A DNA stretch of 38,525 nt from Tubiluchus corallicola (taxonomy: Eukaryota; Priapulida; Priapulimorpha; Priapulimorphida; Tubiluchidae): positions 1 to 38,525 of the forward strand of contig JAQGDQ010001485.1 of assembly GCA_030141605.1 (NCBI GenBank). The letters are read 5' to 3'. Below the pieces are notes generated by a model. That model did no database searches. It saw only the letters and a list, made by a program, of their open reading frames with translations, and was not told the DNA's origin. Shown piece after piece: positions 37,981-38,525 of the stretch. Positions within the stretch are counted from its first letter, which is position 1; each line of letters begins with the position of its first letter. The position numbers were made by a program, and so were the translations under genes.

Positions 37981-38525
37981 TGTCTCTGAGAGGCATTTAT
38001 GACAACTTCAAACGTCTCTGTTGAATTTTCATGTAAAGCACTGATCTTTATTTCTGCAATATTTAAAAATTAAAATAGAAAAGCAAAAGTGACTGACATT
38101 GAATAATTTTATGAAAGTTACATAGTTTAGTTAGATTGACAGTTATTTAGTCCATTCATAAATATCAGTGAATAAATCAAAATAAAAATTAATAGAAGTA
38201 AACTTACATCGTTGCGGCATATATCTAATGCAAAATTTCGCTAGTTTGTACAAGACACATGTTCACTCATACAACAGAACAGCATAAATGAAAAATGTAA
38301 CTAGGTCAATGCCCACACTTTAAACTTTCCAGCTAGATGGAGCCACCTTGGCTACAAAATTAAAATTTATTAAGTCAGGTTCACACTGGCCTTAACAGGT
38401 ACCCCTTTTCTTATGCCTACAATGAACTGGATGAGACTTTGTAGAAGAAGAAGAAGAAGAGAAAGTTTGAAAATTGTTAATTAAATAATAATTAATAATA
38501 ATTAAATAAATAATAATAATAAATA
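37981..38525 (+). other. WDR36 intron 6, right edge
   Basis: This is AT-rich intron. A family-2 terminus (CAGGTACCCCTTTTCTTATG) lies near 38396, followed by GAAGAAGAAGAAGA and AATAAT simple repeats at the edge. No exon was recognised. Confidence 0.55.

Overview
The window comes from an animal genome. Its three protein genes are nuclear-type genes: two are split by GT/AG introns and two encode mitochondrial proteins with presequences. The background is AT-rich and full of tandem arrays and dispersed non-autonomous transposons. An invertebrate fits best, but the sequence alone does not fix the phylum. No bacterial, organellar or viral gene was recognised.

The left part (1 to about 23.5 kb, minus strand) is the 5' part of GLDC, the P-protein of the mitochondrial glycine cleavage system. 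Four coding exons were found by hand: 23494-23246, 14413-14335, 4169-4034 and 1199-1035. All junctions agree in phase. They encode about the first 209 residues; the rest, including the PLP-binding lysine region, lies beyond position 1. Introns of 8.8, 10.2 and 2.8 kb hold most of the repeats: a 72-78 bp minisatellite against the exon 3 donor, two T/G-rich trinucleotide blocks, a 1.5 kb inverted repeat, a 44 bp array, TG and TGTA microsatellites, a 62 bp minisatellite of about 37 units, and several MITE-like families.

The centre (25638-26192, minus) is GCSH, an intact intronless gene for the lipoyl-carrying H-protein. It lies about 2.1 kb upstream of GLDC on the same strand. Two subunits of one enzyme complex are thus adjacent and head-to-tail, which is uncommon in animals.

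The right part (28691 to the end, plus strand) is the 5' part of WDR36/UTP21, a WD40 subunit of the small-subunit processome. Six exons encode about 236 residues, and the gene runs off the window. GCSH and WDR36 are divergent and separated by about 2.5 kb that holds a 71 bp minisatellite. WDR36 introns hold a TE nested in another TE, a CpG-rich block and a 29 bp minisatellite of about 38 units.

The most notable points are the GCSH-GLDC pairing, a minisatellite whose units each carry a copy of the exon 3 splice donor, inverted repeats flanking GLDC exons 3-4, and a 62 bp array carrying about 37 MARE-like sites. All long ORFs inside the arrays are explained by periods that are not multiples of three and units free of stop codons.
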